From: Treponema sp. | Lineage (GTDB): Bacteria > Spirochaetota > Spirochaetia > Treponematales > Breznakiellaceae | Direction of reading: 5' to 3' | Length of the DNA: 5,631 nt | Assembly (NCBI GenBank): GCA_031267115.1 | Contig: JAIRZS010000231.1 | Span: forward strand, 1 to 5,631 | Shown here: in pieces, positions 4,345-5,631 of the stretch | Position numbering within the stretch: the first letter of the stretch is position 1 | Layout of the letters: each line of letters opens with the position of its first letter | Program-made: the position numbers and the translations under genes | The notes under the pieces: generated by a model | What the model was told of the DNA's origin: nothing | What the model saw: the letters and a program-made list of their open reading frames with translations, nothing else | Databases searched by the model: none

Positions 4345-5437
4345 GGCGGTCCCTCCTTTTTCCAGGGGGGGATGGCGGGGAGGGGCGGCGGCGGAATTCA
4401 CAGGCCGGGAGTTTTGAAAGGCCGAAAAAAACCAGGGCCGCGAGGATGAACAGGTGCCTTTGGGATTTAGGTTCCCTGCGGAAACCGGTCTCTTCCGAAT
4501 CGGGGTTTCCCGCTTTCTGCGGCCCGGATTCGCCGTCCCGCCCGAGGCTCTCCGCAAGAAGCGCCAGGGCCGCCGAATCGTCCCCGTCGATGTAGAGGCC
4601 CCCGGTCTTCAGGGCCGCGCGGCGAAGGGCTTCCCGGTCGGCGCGGCTTATTACCCCCTGCCCGCCGGCTTCCCCCGGAGCCGGATCAAGGCCCGGAAAG
4701 GCTTCGGCCTGGGGTACGATGCCCCCCTCTTCCGTGCCGAGTCCGACGGCAATGATGCCGATATCCCGGACAAGGCAGCGGTCGGAAGCGGCGGCGAGGC
4801 TGCCGGAAAGGGCCTCCCCGTCGGAAAAGAGGACGATCCGCCTTTTGCCGGGGAAATCGTCCTTAAAGGCCAGGGCCGCCGCGTCAACCAGTTTTTCCAG
4901 ATCGGTCCCCCTGCCGGTAAGCTGGGAACTGCTTAGCCCCGCGAGAAAGCCCAGCAGCGCCTCGGCGTCCTGGGTAAGGGGAACGGCAAGTACGCCCTGC
5001 CCCTTGCTTACCGCGGCGGCAAAACGTATGCCGGCGGTTCCCGGCGTGAGCGCCGGATTGCCCGCGACCGTACCGCGTGCAATGGCGGCGGCCCGTTCCA
5101 GCCGGCTGGCCCCGGCCGCGCTGTCGCGGACATCCATGCTCCGGGAAAGATCAAAGGCCAGCACAACGTCAAGCCCCCGGCGGAATTCCGGGACCAGCCT
5201 GATCCCCCAGCGGGGGCCGGCAAGGGCAAATACTGTAAAAGTAAAGAATGCGAGGAACGCCAGGGAGGAAACCCAGTAGCGGAAACGTATCCTGCCGGCC
5301 CGGGATCTGCCGCCGGAAGCGTCCTTTTCAAAGAAAAGCAGGGATTTCGCGCGCCTTAGATAATGGGCGGCTATGATCAGGGCCAGGGGGAGGAGGAAAA
5401 GCAGGGCGCCGAGCGCGCGGGGGTTTTCGAAATTCAC
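4337..5437 (-). CDS. batB: BatB-like membrane protein with von Willebrand factor A domain
   Basis: The product has 366 residues. Two N-terminal membrane helices (about 9-27 and 54-74) are separated by a basic stretch with FFEKDASGG, as in BatA/BatB proteins. A vWA domain follows at about 88-300. Its metal-ion-dependent adhesion site is complete: DLSRS at 96-100 (D-x-S-x-S), the threonine in GTD at 177-179 and the aspartate in FSDGEA at 205-209. A third helix (329-345) anchors the C-terminus, leaving a basic, proline-rich tail. The vWA domain would thus lie between membrane anchors and bind a partner through a divalent cation. The start is GTG 5437-5435, whose GTGA overlaps the TGA stop of the preceding gene; no strong Shine-Dalgarno is seen, so coupled translation is likely. 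The stop overlaps the TPR gene by 8 bp. BatB is preferred over BatA because a second vWA-type gene precedes it, but the two paralogues are hard to tell apart. Confidence 0.88.
   Translation of the reverse strand: MNFENPRALGALLFLLPLALIIAAHYLRRAKSLLFFEKDASGGRSRAGRIRFRYWVSSLAFLAFFTFTVFALAGPRWGIRLVPEFRRGLDVVLAFDLSRSMDVRDSAAGASRLERAAAIARGTVAGNPALTPGTAGIRFAAAVSKGQGVLAVPLTQDAEALLGFLAGLSSSQLTGRGTDLEKLVDAAALAFKDDFPGKRRIVLFSDGEALSGSLAAASDRCLVRDIGIIAVGLGTEEGGIVPQAEAFPGLDPAPGEAGGQGVISRADREALRRAALKTGGLYIDGDDSAALALLAESLGRDGESGPQKAGNPDSEETGFRREPKSQRHLFILAALVFFGLSKLPACEFRRRPSPPSPPGKRRDRRV
4351..4358 (-). promoter_or_regulatory. Shine-Dalgarno site of the TPR lipoprotein gene
   Basis: AAGGAGGG on the minus strand lies 6 nt before the GTG at 4344-4342. 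It is inside the last codons of the batB-like gene and decides in favour of this non-ATG start over the far upstream ATG at 4557. Confidence 0.8.
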
Positions 5438-5631
5438 AGCAAGGCCCCCAGGTACCAGCGGCGGAGCAGGCGGGGGATGAACAGGCAGGCCAGGGCGGCA
5501 AGAATCACCGGGACGGAAAGGTCCTGCCTGCGGGTTACCGGGGCAAAGCGGCGGACGGCCAGTTCAGATTTGTCCAGGCGGTCAAAGGCCGAGGCAAAAG
5601 CCGCCCCGGACGGAGCGGCGATATAGGTCCC
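5434..5631 (-). CDS. batA: BatA-like vWA membrane protein, C-terminal end only
   Basis: An open frame enters from the right edge and ends at TGA 5436-5434; 65 residues are visible. It shows the end of a vWA protein: the FDRLDKSE segment, which matches the helix near the end of BatA-type vWA domains (the place where IDRLEKSE-like sequence is common), then a membrane helix (VPVILAALACLFIPRLL) and a short basic/aromatic tail RRWYLGALL. The MIDAS and N-terminal helices would be outside the window. The 4-bp GTGA overlap with the next gene marks them as one operon. The call rests on this short segment plus the adjoining paralogue. Confidence 0.75.
   Translation of the reverse strand, partial: GTYIAAPSGAAFASAFDRLDKSELAVRRFAPVTRRQDLSVPVILAALACLFIPRLLRRWYLGALL

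Noticed and set aside
4345..4557. 71-codon upstream extension of the TPR gene to an ATG at 4557
   Set aside because: The extension lies wholly inside the batB-like gene in another frame, is basic and proline-rich without pattern, and would bury the signal peptide; the GTG at 4344 has a strong Shine-Dalgarno.
4719..5279. 186-codon plus-strand frame opposite the batB-like gene
   Set aside because: Ser/Ala/Arg-rich antisense shadow; the minus-strand frame has an intact MIDAS and membrane helices.

Overview
The window reads as part of a bacterial chromosome, most likely from a spirochaete of the Treponema type (inference). The reasons are a compact, moderately GC-rich genome, a Bat-type von Willebrand factor A operon whose TPR partner is a lipoprotein, a short RecQ, and intergenic gaps full of small palindromic repeats. 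No rRNA or other taxonomic marker is present, so the assignment is tentative. Every gene recognised is on the minus strand, so transcription runs from right to left.

Layout in the direction of transcription. (1) 5631 to 2873 is a tightly packed operon of overlapping genes: the 3' end of a BatA-like membrane vWA protein, a complete BatB-like membrane vWA protein with an intact MIDAS, a short TPR lipoprotein and a short BatD-like exported protein. Together these would form a cell-envelope complex of the Bat (Bacteroides aerotolerance) type. Stop and start codons overlap by 4, 8 and about 40 bp, which suggests translational coupling. (2) 2872 to 2632 is a 241-bp gap holding the best find of the window: a 121-bp non-coding element (2642-2762). 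Its terminal inverted repeats begin GTAA and it is bounded by a perfect 8-bp direct repeat, TGTTCCTC. These are the hallmarks of a miniature inverted-repeat element mobilised by an IS66-family transposase. The duplicated target is the ribosome binding site of recQ (GAGGAACA on the minus strand), so insertion left one copy of the Shine-Dalgarno on each side and recQ kept a usable one. A strong palindrome in the element could act as a bidirectional terminator between the bat operon and recQ. (3) 2631 to 967 is a RecQ-family helicase with all helicase motifs, an Ala/Pro-rich insert before Walker A, an atypical cysteine cluster and no HRDC domain. (4) 966 to 578 is a 389-bp non-coding gap with four consecutive perfect hairpins, each closing on a 3-nt loop, then a 9-bp periodic repeat, then an AT-rich promoter-like stretch. 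(5) 577 to 1 is the start of an ABC transporter ATPase of the ABC-2 (CcmA-like) type, cut by the window edge, with a lower GC content than the bat operon.

No tRNA, rRNA, CRISPR array or complete transposase was seen. I see no single new multi-gene system. What is unusual lies in the intergenic DNA: a target-site-flanked mini-element that has rebuilt the recQ leader, and the hairpin array behind recQ.
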